DNA of 64,000 nucleotides, taken from contig NC_084891.1 in NCBI RefSeq assembly GCF_958979055.1, positions 25,753,501 through 25,817,500 on the forward strand, given 5' to 3'. Positions 12,298 to 24,600 of the stretch are shown here, piece after piece. A program made the position numbers and the translations under genes. The stretch is from Alnus glutinosa. Its lineage: Eukaryota > Streptophyta > Magnoliopsida > Fagales > Betulaceae. The first letter of the stretch is position 1, and each line of letters starts with the position of its first letter. Under the pieces are notes generated by a model. That model saw only the letters and a list, made by a program, of their open reading frames with translations, made no database searches and was not told the DNA's origin.

Positions 12298-13412
12298 ATC
12301 ATAAAGATCGTTAGAGCCAACGCGCCAAGTTTTGCAGAATTGAAAAACTGGTTTATTTCCTGTTGACTTGTTTGACTGACTTGGCTTCAGAAATAACGAG
12401 TCACCAAAAGACACGTTAAATGGCATTTTGGAAAATAGGAATAATAGGCCACAATGCCTCATAATCGCGAACAGATAAAGGATGAATAGCTTGATCTAAA
12501 GAAATCAAATAGCAAGCCACCAATCTGATCAGTTACGATTCAAGATATCAAGTGGTTGATATATCTCTCCCTTTTGGACAAGATCAACATCCACTGGCTG
12601 ATTTGATATTGTAGGAAGTAGGCTCTATGGACACTGATGCAACTTTTGCTTACCGAACAATGCCCTCACTGTAGGCATACAGTTAATTGAAATTAGTGGA
12701 CTTTTCTGGATGTTTTATTCTACTAAAAAGATAATTATCAGGTTGAAGACCTGTTCTTGAGGAGAACGCGTGTCAGCCGACCATTAATTTCTGTCGTGGG
12801 GACTGGGGAGTACGCAGTCAACCCTAACTTTCATGGGCTTTTTCATTTTTAGGCCGACAGTCAGGATCGCCCCAACCCAAAACCACTTTCCTTGGGCTCC
12901 AAATCATCCCCACCTTTCCTTTTTCACAACCCAATGGGTTGGGCTTCGGCTCAGTTCAAGTTGGCAACATTAATGGTAACTGGTAAGTGACTAAAGTGGT
13001 GCCCCTTTCTTTTTTCTTTTTGATCTTTTTTTTTTTTATCACTGTTTTCTTTTTTCAAAAACTTGTGAGAGATTTTATTAGGGTACGTTTGGTATATAAA
13101 TAGGTCCCTAGAATGAAATAATTATTATGTTGTTTGGTTAGTTTTTTATTCATGAGAATAGAAATTCTACATGAATAACTATTCCTCATTTGAATAAGTT
13201 GAATAACTATTCCTTTCCTCTAGGAATAGCACATGATTCCTAAATTTACTCAAAAGCCTTCCTTGACCTAGATCAAACTAAATGTTCCTATTGCTCATGT
13301 TGGATCCCAGCGAGCTACTGCTGGTGTTGCAAGTGTAACACACCCGCCCTACTGTTGATGCTTCACCTTAAGCAAAAGCTGGTTGCTCCACCTCTGACGT
13401 AAACTGCCGATA
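12298..13412. other. Intergenic DNA, no gene seen
   Basis: No conserved reading frame. The segment at about 13080-13220 (GGGTACGTTTGGTATATAAA, TTCCTCATTTGAATAAG) resembles the ends of plant MITEs but I could not find the partner end. The last 100 bases hold short imperfect duplications of a CTCCACCTCTGAC phrase that leads into the adjacent tandem repeat. Confidence 0.4.
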
Positions 13413-13510
13413 CTCCACCTCTGACCTGAGAGAGTGAAGAATAATGCTAGTTGCACAGTAAAAGTAGGTAAATTTGAAAACTAGTCAAAACTTTACCCTC
13501 GTATAAAAAT

Positions 13511-13549
<39 letters not shown>

Positions 13550-13882
13550 CTTAGTTCAGGATAGTCAACCACCTTCCTTTGGCCAGTTTTGGAGGTGGTT
13601 AAAGGTCAATTTTGAGGGTGGTACCAATTATGTGGGTGATCTACTACCCTCTTGACCACTCCTGAACCAAGTTTTTTTATTTTTTTAAATATTTTATTTG
13701 GGAATAAATTTCATAAAAGTTTAATTAAAAAATTTGCCAAAAATTGTATGAAGAACTTTGTTAAAAAGGTATATGGGAGAAATTCTCCACCTCTGACTTG
13801 AGAGAGTGAAGAATAATGCTAGTTGCACAGTAAAAGTAGGTAAATTTGAAAACTAGTCAAAACTTTACCCTCGTATAAAAAT

Positions 13883-13913
<31 letters not shown>

Positions 13914-14250
13914 AAAACTTAGTTCAGGATAGTCAACCACCTTCCTTTGGCCAGTTTTGGAGGTGGTTAAAGGTCAATTTTGAGGGTGGTACCAATTATG
14001 TGGGTGATCTACTACCCTCTTGACCACTCCTGAACCAAGTTTTTTTATTTTTTTAAATATTTTATTTGGGAATAAATTTCATAAAAGTTTAATTAAAAAA
14101 TTTGCCAAAAATTGTATGAAGAACTTTGTTAAAAAGGTATATGGGAGAAATTCTCCACCTCTGACTTGAGAGAGTGAAGAATAATGCTAGTTGCACAGTA
14201 AAAGTAGGTAAATTTGAAAACTAGTCAAAACTTTACCCTCGTATAAAAAT

Positions 14251-14317
<67 letters not shown>

Positions 14318-14552
14318 CTTAGTTCAGGATAGTCAACCACCTTCCTTTGGCCAGTTTTGGAGGTGGTTAAAGGTCAATTTTGAGGGTGGTACCAATTATG
14401 TGGGTGATCTACTACCCTCTTGACCACTCCTGAACCAAGTTTTTTTATTTTTTTAAATATTTTATTTGGGAATAAATTTCATAAAAGTTTAATTAAAAAA
14501 TTTGCCAAAAATTGTAGGAAGAACTTTGTTAAAAAGGTATATGGGAGAAATT
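13413..14552. repeat. Threefold tandem repeat of about 370 bp, each with a TA microsatellite
   Basis: Units start at 13413, 13785 and 14153 (periods 372 and 368; the third is about 400). Each begins CTCCACCTCTGACYTGAGAG and contains CTTAGTTCAGGATAGTCAAC. Apart from (TA)n length they are nearly identical; I noticed only single-base changes such as ATTGTATGAAG versus ATTGTAGGAAG in unit 3. Within a unit, TTGGAGGTGGTTAAAGGTCA and the TGACCACTCC and TCAACCACC phrases form imperfect inverted pairs. No ORF. The high identity points to a recent local amplification or an assembly artefact. Confidence 0.85.
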
Positions 14553-14941
14553 TATAAGCTCATTTTCAAATCATAGGATTTTATTTGTTATAAGATCCAA
14601 CCATACGAACCAATTTAGCAATTTTCTCTATTCTATACCATAATATATACCTCCTTGATTTATTTTGAAACTTCTAAACTTTTTGAATATTAAATCAGTA
14701 TATATAGTATATTTTTTTTGTGTGTGTATGTGTTTATCTTAAAGGTTGTTGAGTTTGGAAAATAGATGAAAAACTACATTGGTTGGTTGCTCTTGCTCAA
14801 GATTGAAAGGAGAGATTGCCCGACCCATCAAAAGGTGGGCACGAGAGGCCCAGCCCACATCTCCCATAAACAAGCACTGAAACGTTGCACACCCACTTTC
14901 ATAGGGTTTTCGCCCGCCGCACCCTAAGCCAGAGCGCAAAA

Positions 14942-15190
14942 ATGCCGGCTGGTCACGGTGTTGGTTCTCGGATCCGAGATGTGCTCGCTAGCTCCTTCAG
15001 GAAGAAAGGGCACATGCCCCTCTCGAACAACGTGAGGACCTACAAGAAAGGTGACTATGTGGACTTCAAGCTGAACGGACCCGTCAACGAAGGCATGCAC
15101 CCCGAGTTCTACCAAGGCCGAACCGGCCGAGTCTGGAAAGTCACCAGGCGCGCCATGGGCATCGAGATCAACCAGCAGGTGAGTTGGTAA
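14942..15190 (+). pseudogene. Orphan 5' exon of a 60S ribosomal protein L21 (eL21)-like gene
   Basis: The frame opens [17 protein letters not shown] and continues [19 protein letters not shown] and [15 protein letters not shown]. This matches the first half of plant eL21 but is clearly divergent from typical copies. After 80 codons (CAACCAGCAG, ending 15180) there is a good GTGAGT donor at the point where plant L21 genes have an intron; read-through stops at 15190. The second half (usually GNRIIKKRIHVR...) cannot be found in the next 2 kb. The upstream CATAGGGTTTTCGCCCGCCG looks like a ribosomal-protein leader. It is either a truncated duplicate or the first exon of a chimeric gene. Codon use is GC-rich compared with its surroundings. 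Confidence 0.65.
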
Positions 15191-17278
15191 CACCGAGTCA
15201 ATACTCTTATTTGGATTTCTGGGATTTGTGGAAATGGTGGTCTGGATTTTTTTGATTTTTTTTTTTTCGTTTGATTTTTGCATTTGTGGTCGTTATTTTA
15301 CATGTTTGGTTCTGTAGCTTATATGTTTGATGATTTGCTTGTGTTGTTTGCTTTTGGGATTCCACCGTTTCTTCTTAGAAATGGTGGTTCAGGATTGACT
15401 CGCCCTCGCGCTCGCGCTCGAGTTCGAGTCGCTTGGTTTATGCACGAGCCGACCTGGAGCCAACACCAAGCTTGAACAGCAACTATTCGGCTCAACACAG
15501 TCCGATTGGATCCCTACCCATGTCCGTTCACCGTGGGGACGCGGGGGCTAAGAAAAGAAAGAGTGAAATGGTTTGGCATGGTGTGCAGAATGGGAAGGCT
15601 GCACAATCGCCTTTTAGCTCAGTGGTAAGCCGCGCCGTCGCCACTACTAAGAATCGTGTCGTGATGCCTGGCTATTGAGGGCTCTCTACTACATGGATAT
15701 TGCAACGTGCTCATCGATGCGGATCATCCAAAGACATATTATATTAGCATGGCATACCTCCGTTCAAATCTGGGTTTGGGATAAAAAAGAGCTTTAGAGT
15801 TTCCCACACATTTGAGTTCCATGCTAATTTTACTTATTATTGGGTATACTTCTCTAATAATATTAACACACTCAGTAATGAGATGGATTTAGATATAAAG
15901 GTGCCGTATGGTGCTTGACAGCTCTTTGTTTTGTTTTGTTTTGTTTTTTTTTGTCTTTTTTATGACTAAATTTTTTATAAAGTACCAAAAGGAAAAAGAA
16001 AGAACATATAGAGCAAACGTGAGGCAGCTGGACTAAATACATTAGACAAACAAAGCTGAAGCCCTCTAAGGGCTAAACTTTATGGGGTGCCAAAGCAACC
16101 CAACGAAGCCAATTTGATCCAAACCTTGCCTCATACAGAGGCTCCCAGGTGTGTCTCTCTCTCTCTCTCTCTCTCACTCTCTCTGAGACAACTCCAGATA
16201 AAAGAGAAAATGAGGAAGGAAGATGTAGGTTTGACAAGAGGAAGGAGAGAGGTAAGGTCACATGTTTCAAGCCAAAGGAATCTCATCATCATCATTCAGA
16301 TGGCATCCACGTAATGATGCAAGTTAAACCACATAATGCAACGCTCTGTTTCCAAGTTTCTACTTTAAATTCAATTTCAACAATGCTATAGCTGCCTTCT
16401 CTTCTCAGATGGGATTCTGTATATGTCGCATGATCAAATGCCTCTTCACAGTGCACGCTGCCAATGTAAATTCTCATGTATGTACGGACCATTCAATTGC
16501 ATAGAGTATTGTATACGCAATTTTAGTAATACTAAAAAGAATATTCATGTCCTCCTTCGGTCGATCCAAAATTTATGTAACTTTTAAAATCACCATTTGA
16601 TGTAGAATAAATCATTATTGGATAATTCAATTGTGATTTTAAAAGCCACATCAACGTTGAAAGGGCTAAAATAAGACATGAATTTTCTTTTTAGCATTAC
16701 TTTGCAACTTTTACACAAAGGATACCTTCCAATCACAACCGTTTCCAACACTACAAAGGAAATTCTATAATAAACATGCCAGAAGCTAGAACATAAATAC
16801 ATAATCTTATGCAGAATTCAGAAATACCTGAAGAAGTCATCTTGTTGATTTTGTTCGTTAAATCAATCAGGCCTGCTTCAAACTAAAACCCGCCATCAAT
16901 GCAAGTCCAATTAAGAAAATATTCCGACATTTTCATATATAAAAGAAGAGCCATTTTGATGTTAGCGGGAGTCCCACTAGCTACAATAAGCTCTGCTCTC
17001 ATTCTCCAGTGGAGACTCCTCCTTGCAGCCATATAGCTATAATGTTATTTTTCTCTTTCATTTATCACACTTACATGAACACAACACAAAAACAAAAATT
17101 CATAAACATAATTCCCCTTATTTTTTTCTTAAGGTTGGAAGGATTTCTCTTTCTTCGTTACTACAGCCCCCAAAAAAAGAAAAAAAAAGAAAGAAAAAAA
17201 AACACTAAATAGAAACACAGACCAGGGAGTGCTGGGAACTTTGAAAATCGAACCGAACTCAGATCGAGCCGGTTTGGA
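15191..17278. other. Spacer: GC-rich tract, CT repeat, no confirmed gene
   Basis: 15370-15700 is unusually GC-rich and holds an open frame of 81 codons (15433-15678) including GDAGAKKRKSEMVWHG; I do not recognise it. It contains CCTTTTAGCTCAGTGGTA (15609-15626), which resembles a tRNA 5' half, and a GTTCAAATC at about 15762. A (CT)n tract lies at 16154-16184. From 16200 to 17278 I see no conserved coding sequence. Confidence 0.4.
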
Positions 17279-17914
17279 CTATGAACCAAGCCGGTCCAGC
17301 GCCTCACGAGCGGCGGTCAATTTGGGGTCGACCCTTAGGGCGTCCTCGTAAGCCTTCTTGGCCTCCTCTCCCATTTTCTTCGCCTCGTAGCACTCGCCTA
17401 ACAGACAGAACGCCTTGGCATTGTCCGGACTGAGAGTCAACGCCAAGGTCAAGTCCGCCACGGCCGAATCGACCTGGCCGCGCCGCGCCATAGCGACCTT
17501 CAGCTCGGCCCGCTTGAAGAGCGAGTCCCCTCGCTCCGGATCGCTCAGCGACTTGGCGCACAGAGGGGACAGGGCCACGTCGAGCGAGTCGAGCGCGGAG
17601 GGCTTGAAGCCCTGCAGGTCGAGCGCCAGAGACTTCAGAATGTGAGCCGCGGCGTCCTTGGGGTCGAGCGCGATGGCCTTGTCAGCTTCGGCTTCCGCCT
17701 CTTTGGCGAGAGAGGTCGCAGTGGAGCGAGTCTTGGAGGATCTGGCGCGCGCCAGGAGCTGCGCGCCGACGACGAAGGAGCGCTTGGCTTGGATTTCGGC
17801 TCGGTTCCGGAAGCGCAGCTTGGATAGGACCTTGTTTGGAATACCGTGCATAGCGAGGAACAAATATACCATTAAGAGGATTAGACCTACTTGCAGAAGA
17901 ATATCAGCCACCAT
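17279..17914 (-). CDS. Intronless TPR-repeat protein with N-terminal membrane anchor
   Basis: 211 residues, single exon. Residues 5-23 (ILLQVGLILLMVYLFLAMHG) form one transmembrane segment or uncleaved signal anchor at the extreme N-terminus, followed by a basic stretch (NKVLSKLRFRNRAEIQAKR). The rest is alpha-helical with tetratricopeptide-type units. Recognisable ones are EADKAIALDPKDAAAHILKS and AVADLTLALTLSPDNAKAFC, then LLGECYEAKKMGEEAKKAYE with ALRVDPKLTAAREALDRLG. The topology would place the TPR domain on the cytosolic side as a protein-binding platform. Plant genomes carry small TPR-like proteins of this plan with no assigned function. Codon use is strongly GC-rich, as is common for intronless plant genes. 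Start chosen at the first ATG, directly before the hydrophobic segment. Confidence 0.85.
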   Translation of the reverse strand: MVADILLQVGLILLMVYLFLAMHGIPNKVLSKLRFRNRAEIQAKRSFVVGAQLLARARSSKTRSTATSLAKEAEAEADKAIALDPKDAAAHILKSLALDLQGFKPSALDSLDVALSPLCAKSLSDPERGDSLFKRAELKVAMARRGQVDSAVADLTLALTLSPDNAKAFCLLGECYEAKKMGEEAKKAYEDALRVDPKLTAAREALDRLGS

Positions 17915-18955
17915 CTTTTTCTCTTTCGAATTTGCTGACTCTGTGAGTTTGATCGGAGACGAAAGGAGGGGAAAAAGGAAAAGTTTCAGAGTTGGATGGA
18001 TGAGATATTAATGCTTAGCCGCCCGGTCTTACCAATGGGCCCATGCTTTGTTGAATTTGGAACGGACTAATGGAGAAATTGGAGAGAATCTTCCTCATGT
18101 AGGGTAAAAATGAGGGTTCTTTATTTAACTAAATGGAGAGAATTTTTTTGAAATGGACTGGATACTTGTTCTGCTTTGTTTGGCAAATTCTCATCAATTA
18201 CTTTTTTAAAACTTTTTTATCCAGCAGAAAAGTCATTCTCATTTTCTTTGAAATCGAGAAATTTTATGGTTCACATTGACTCTTAAAAGATAATTGTAAA
18301 ATTAATTTTTGTCGTTAGTATAAATTATAAATCGCTCTCAGCAGTATGAAAGCTAATTAAGACATTTTTGGAGTAGGCCGAAAAACTAATTACAATAGTT
18401 TTATGTAGTTCTAGGAACGAGGATATATAAAAATAGTGTTGTTTTCTTTTTTTTTAATCAGAAAAATAGAAGTACTTCAATCACAGTTTTTACTACATTA
18501 GTTATTAAATAATTAAATTTACATGTCAAATTTTATTGCATAACCTTTTCACCCACATGGACTATTACGTGAATTTATAAAAGACTTCAAATAAAAATGG
18601 TTAACATTTTTCATATAAAAAATGTCCACATAATTAAGACCAACTAAACATGATTGATTAGCAATTGGAATTTTTTTTTTTTTTTTTGTAAATATTGGTA
18701 ATTGAAATTTTGATCAATCATCTAATTAATAGTCTCACATACCATATTACATTTAGTATAAACCAGAATCGAGATCCAATAAAATGAAAGGTCTACGACT
18801 ACTGAGGCTCGAAAGATATCTCACACCCAACAAATACCAAAGAGGCATTTCAGCAAGTGTCAGCCGCCCGAGAGCTCGAAGATGCCGCAAAGCTCAAGAT
18901 CTTGAAGATTGAGAGGGATTGTGCGAATGGTGGCATGGACAGAAGTTGAAAACTA

Positions 18956-19019
<64 letters not shown>

Positions 19020-19977
19020 AAATTAAAGTTGAAAAAATCAATAACAAACCTACCACATGTATTATAATAGGGCACATTTATAGTTTGTGCCCTATATCTA
19101 TATCTATTGTTTATATGTTTTCTTTCATATAAAATCTTTGATTTTCGACACCCAGATGGGTCATTTTGAGTGGACCAAGCTTGGAATCGCAGGTTTTGAG
19201 AGCTTCAAAGGCCTATTGTATTGTTATCTTCAGATGTCTCAATAGCAGCAATTGTCTTGCTGACCCATTCATACAAGGATTTTCAGTCTCGGTCTCTTTT
19301 TCATGCCCATACAGTAAGTTAGTAAGGCCAGAAGGAAATTTTAGTCCTTTTGAAGAGAGATAAAACCCTTAAATGATACCTTTGTCTTTTAGGGTTTTGT
19401 GGCCCAAGCCTGCCGTGAGTTACAAGTAATCCGGATGGGTACCACAATGTCCCTCAACGACATTAAAATATTCATGATATCTGAACTGAGGTCCCGAGTT
19501 TAAACTTGTCTCTACAGTTTACGCGGAGGGATAACGTGGAGATTTAACCAAACACTGTGAGACGCACAACTTAAAAAGGGAAACGTGGCATATTACATTG
19601 CCTTCATCCCAACCATCGTGTTGGATTACATTGATAAAACGTAAGAATACAGCAAGATGCTTAATGTCAAAGGAAAAGCAGATCCAAGTGAATTCGGAAT
19701 TTTAGACATACCAAATTCCATATGGGAAAATAAGCTATACGAAGAGAGGCTTAGGCTCCTCCCCCAAAAAGAAAGAAAAAAAAACCTTCTCTGCATCTCT
19801 TGTATAGGCTTCAGTTTGGTGGGTTATTTAACCCAAACCCTTCGAACGGGGTCAGACAAGCAACAACCAAAAAGGTTGAGTCAGTCACGGTTATTTGGGT
19901 ATTTAACTCCCCCAAATCAGCTTAGGGAATTTGAAAATACTTCCTAATTATATACTATGGATGGAGTGCTCCTTACA
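17915..19977. other. Spacer with TA microsatellite, no gene
   Basis: The first 200 bases are the probable promoter of the TPR gene on the minus strand. A weak trace of the GGAGAG MITE family lies near 18060-18170. A (TA)n tract runs about 18960-19016. The 3' flank of the kinase gene occupies the last few hundred bases. Open frames here (for example 19657-19947) show no similarity that I recognise. Confidence 0.5.
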
Positions 19978-21571
19978 TTAAGTTCCACCCATCTGTATTA
20001 ACTGCAATGGGGACTTTAGCAACTTCTTTAGAGATTCAACTATACTACCGAAGGATGGGCGCTGAACAGGATCACTGCCGAACAAAATTAGTAACCGTTA
20101 GAAGAATTCGAATAAAATTGTTAAGCAAACAACGGGCTAAACAAAGTACGTCTGAGAATCTCCGAAAGATTAGTCTACAGAAATGCAGAATTACTTCAAC
20201 CATCTAAGAGTGTCAATAATTCGTGTTCATGGTCATGTCGAGATATGAGTATAAGACTATATATGTTAACCCTAATCTGACCCATTTAATTAAACGGGCC
20301 ATACCTCTCAATCTTAACTGGTTAATTTTGTATTGGATTCGTATTAAAAATTGATAGGCCTAAAACCATCACAGTGGTCCAAGTTCTCGGAAACCCAAGA
20401 CATGTAAATCTAACTGTATAGAACTAAATTCCCACATAGCCTGAGTGTCCAGTGTCAAGAGTGCAAGCTCCTTGTGCCTTGTTGGGTAAAGCAGTATAAT
20501 TGACATGATGCCTTGCAAAGCTGCTCCTATGTATAGCCCCCCAAAACCAAAACTAAACTCAAAAAACACTACCCTTGTTTTAACAAACTATAATATGTTT
20601 GAAATACTAGAAATGAACTAATGGATGCAGGAGCGCTTACTCGGCCCAGCAAGATTCCATAAGGGAAGACAAGATTGGGGAGACATTCTGTGGGATAGTA
20701 AGCCTTCTATTTTGGAAAGCAACAGCTCCAACTACCTGAAAGTTTGCACAATCATGTCAACAATGCACGGAAGGTCTTGTGTTTGTTGATACAACAAAAA
20801 TGACAACTGATGCTGATATCAGTCCCCAACAATTACCTGTGCAGGGCCAAGTCCACTCCAAGGCTGTTGCATGGTTACAAGCTCCCACAGGATCACTCCA
20901 AAACTGTAAACATCAGACTTCTCATTTGAGGGTTCTCCACGAAGGAACTCTGGAGCCATCCACTCAGGCTGAAAATAAAATCAAGGATGTTACATGTTGA
21001 TTGATGCACTGCAAAAAACTTCAACCTGCAAAATTTTGATGCAATTATCTGACTCTCAATGGAGTACAAGACAATGGGCCCTATAGTTAATGGTGGAAAA
21101 TATTCATAAAGGACAACAATGAAAAGTCAAGCTCAGTAAGATAAAAGGTTAAACATCATGAATAAATTTGCCAATTCGTTAGGGGGGAAATCTAAGAACT
21201 CATTTGGGTGTACGATTTTTTGTATTATATTCTATTATTTTGTATTATATTCAAAATTGTGAATGCGAGAGAATTTGTTTTTTGAAATTATGTTTAGATG
21301 GTTTAGAAAAGCTGAGACAAAATTTAAAAAAAAAAAAAAAAAAGAAGTTGGATAAAATCTTAGTAGAATTTGAATTCTAAAAAACAATCCAAACATATTT
21401 TTGAAAAATAATAAAATATAATAATAATAAAAAAAAAAAACAATTGTTACCCAAACCTGCCATAAATTTCTACACCCTTTTTGCCCGAATGGGGTGACTT
21501 CCTGGTATTCAATTTATATGAGACAAACCTTTGTCCCCCAAATTTGCTTCCACCATAATGGCAATGTTTTG

Positions 21572-21603
<32 letters not shown>

Positions 21604-24600
21604 GTTCCGGCAACAGACTTTGATGATATGAAAGTGTTTGCTTTGAATCTGGACAAACCAAAATCGCATACCTGACCAAAAATGCAAGATGAATTTATTT
21701 ACGTGACAAGACATCCAGCGACTTTCTCAAAATGAAAACACCACTGCAGTTGTTATTATACCTTTATTGTCCAATTTTTATCCACCAATAAATTTGGAGA
21801 TTTAAGATCCCAGTGCACTATAGGAGGGTTTAGACAATGAAGATAATTGATCCCCTTGGCCTGCATCCAATATAGAGCATAAATTTTTGCTAAAAACTGA
21901 CAGTATTAGCAGCTAAAAATGGGGGATAATAACTAGCACAAACCACATCCAATGCCATGCGTAACCGTCTTCTTTTATCCAACATTTCACCAGAAGCAGG
22001 CCTGTGCATGAGGCGGTATAGACTACCTCTGTTCCACAAAGACCAGGAATTGTCAATTTCTTAAACGTCCACCTTGCTTCTAAAAGAAAAAACAAAAGGG
22101 GAAGGGGGGAGAAAAAGAGGGGGGGAAACCCTTAAATGGTCTACCTGGGTAGATATTCTGTCACTATTGACAGATGTGGACGCTTTGTGACCGCACCCAT
22201 GAAGAGAACCACATTTGGATGCCGTATACGTTTCATTATTGCAACCTGAAAAGAATTTTCACAAATTAAGCCATTCAATTCAAGATAACATAGCATTTCC
22301 ATATTCGTTTATTTATTTTTTACTGTCTGCTCAGTGTACACATTGTGGATGCATGAGCACATGCATGATTACCTTTTTAAATTGTATAAACTATCTAGTT
22401 CGTCTAAGTATACCAAAATATAAAATTCTTATAGCAAAGAGTGTCAGTAAACATGGAATGCACGTGATGAAAACTTATTAGAGGCCAATGGCTAGCATAT
22501 CTTGAATGTAATAGGGCAACAGAAATGAAAAATTGCTGGGTTACCAAATATATCAAGATACATGACTAATTTTGGATCACATATCACTACACAACCATCA
22601 TTCTTCACTTCAAACAATCATTTGATGTCAAAACATCAATGTATAGATATCGAAAGATCAACAAAACATTTATATTCAAAAGATTTTAAATCACTATTAT
22701 TTCTTACTTATAAAAAGATGGAAACCCCACACCCCCTCCCACCCCCAAGCGCAATCACAGCTGTTCTGAAACAAACTTATCACCCAAGGGAGAAAACAAA
22801 AGAAGAAGAAATTATCAGAAGCATAAAATGGAATAGGAAAGCAGCGTGGATCTACTGGGATTGTGGAAGGGGACAAAGATAGGCAACTGGATGCAAAACA
22901 ATGCCCGATGGTCACAATAACAACTATTAGTCAGCAGGCTGATATTATCTCCAACTCTTCAGTTATCATGTACATACCTCTCTTAGAAACTCCTTCAATT
23001 GATCATCATGGAAATCCTGCATGGTAAGAACCTTCACTGCTACATCCTGCATTGTATGGGCAATATATTTTAGTTATCAAGGCAAACCAACAAAAAGAGG
23101 AGGGATGGGTGCGGGGGTAGGGGTGGAGTAGTATAGAAAATTAAGTTAATGATAACACAAGGTAAAGATTTTAAATTCCAAATAAAATATTTCAAGTGGA
23201 AGAAATTTGATTATGCCCCAACTGCAAATGCCCTTTGACCATCTTACTTTTCCTTGGCTTTGACAATCTCTCCCTAGGAAACACTACAGATTGAATTATA
23301 CTTCTTAGACAATCCATCAAAAGCAAGAAAGCAGAATATCAGGGTACTGCTATAAAGTAATTACTCACGTATGTGTCCACAGATACAACTTAGGAAATCA
23401 AACAAGCTCAAATGATATAGTATTGATGATATCGATCAACAAAAAAAGATTGTCGATGGAGCACAGTTGGTGCACTCCATATCAGAATCAAACCTATTGA
23501 TCCTCAACAAAGATATATACAGATTACCAGATCACATGGTACAAGAATACTAACCGATCCATGCCATTCAGCACGATGCACAGTCCCAAATGAGCCTGCA
23601 AGGAGAAAGAAGAGTATAATACATCAAGAATTTTCTACTCAAAGAAACACAAATTTTCAAATGCTTCAAAAATGGAAAATGTGTCCAATTAAGAAGCAGG
23701 AGAAGTACCAGCACCAATGCGCTCCTTGATATGTAATTCATCCCATGATATCTCAAGCCAGTCCATTGCAAGAGATGGTTCAAGATTCAAATATTTTGGG
23801 ATGGTTACATCATTAAATCTCCCTTGATTCTCAAGTCTACTATCTAACTCCTTCAGATTTAGCTGACTCGATAGGCTGACTTTGGGTTGCTTGATACTGT
23901 TCTCTATAACTGGACTTCCAGATACAAAAATCTCTTCTTTGTAAGTTTGTTGTATGGCAACTTTGTCTTCACCAAGCCTAGAATATTCATGAAACAATGC
24001 CTCAGGAGCAGAATCTAGAGGTTCTGAAACATTGCCCTGTGCAAATGGCAAAATTGGATTCTTAAGTATGCAATGTTCAGCATTCCCTTCCAACTTGAAA
24101 TGTGCCAGAGATGATTCCATTATTCGTGGACCTTCTTCCCCACAACCTGCGAAGAATTGATCATTGATCTCTATAGATAAATATGCTAGGTAGCCATGCT
24201 ATATTTTGGGAGAAACATCCTGACATGTAACACTATGTTGATTAAAATAGCTGAAATCAAACTACATGGACTGTACTATTTCCAGGTAGCAAAAATTCTT
24301 GGGAGCAGTGCACATGAGTATTCTGTGTTTCCAAATCTTGCACTACGACCATTGACACCGAACTGAGAAAAGAGTGTTGAAAAGTTGAAGCATCTACTTT
24401 ATTAGTCCAACCAAAATACAACTAGATTTTGCTAGTACAACAAACTGACTTCCCATACCACAAACACAAACAAAAAATAAATAATTGATAACTATTATCA
24501 ACTGCACCTCTCTTCAGAGGGTAAAATCTCAAATCGTATAACTAAAGTAATTAACAACAGACAGAAGATCAAATCTTGATTTTAATTGTGACCAACAGCA

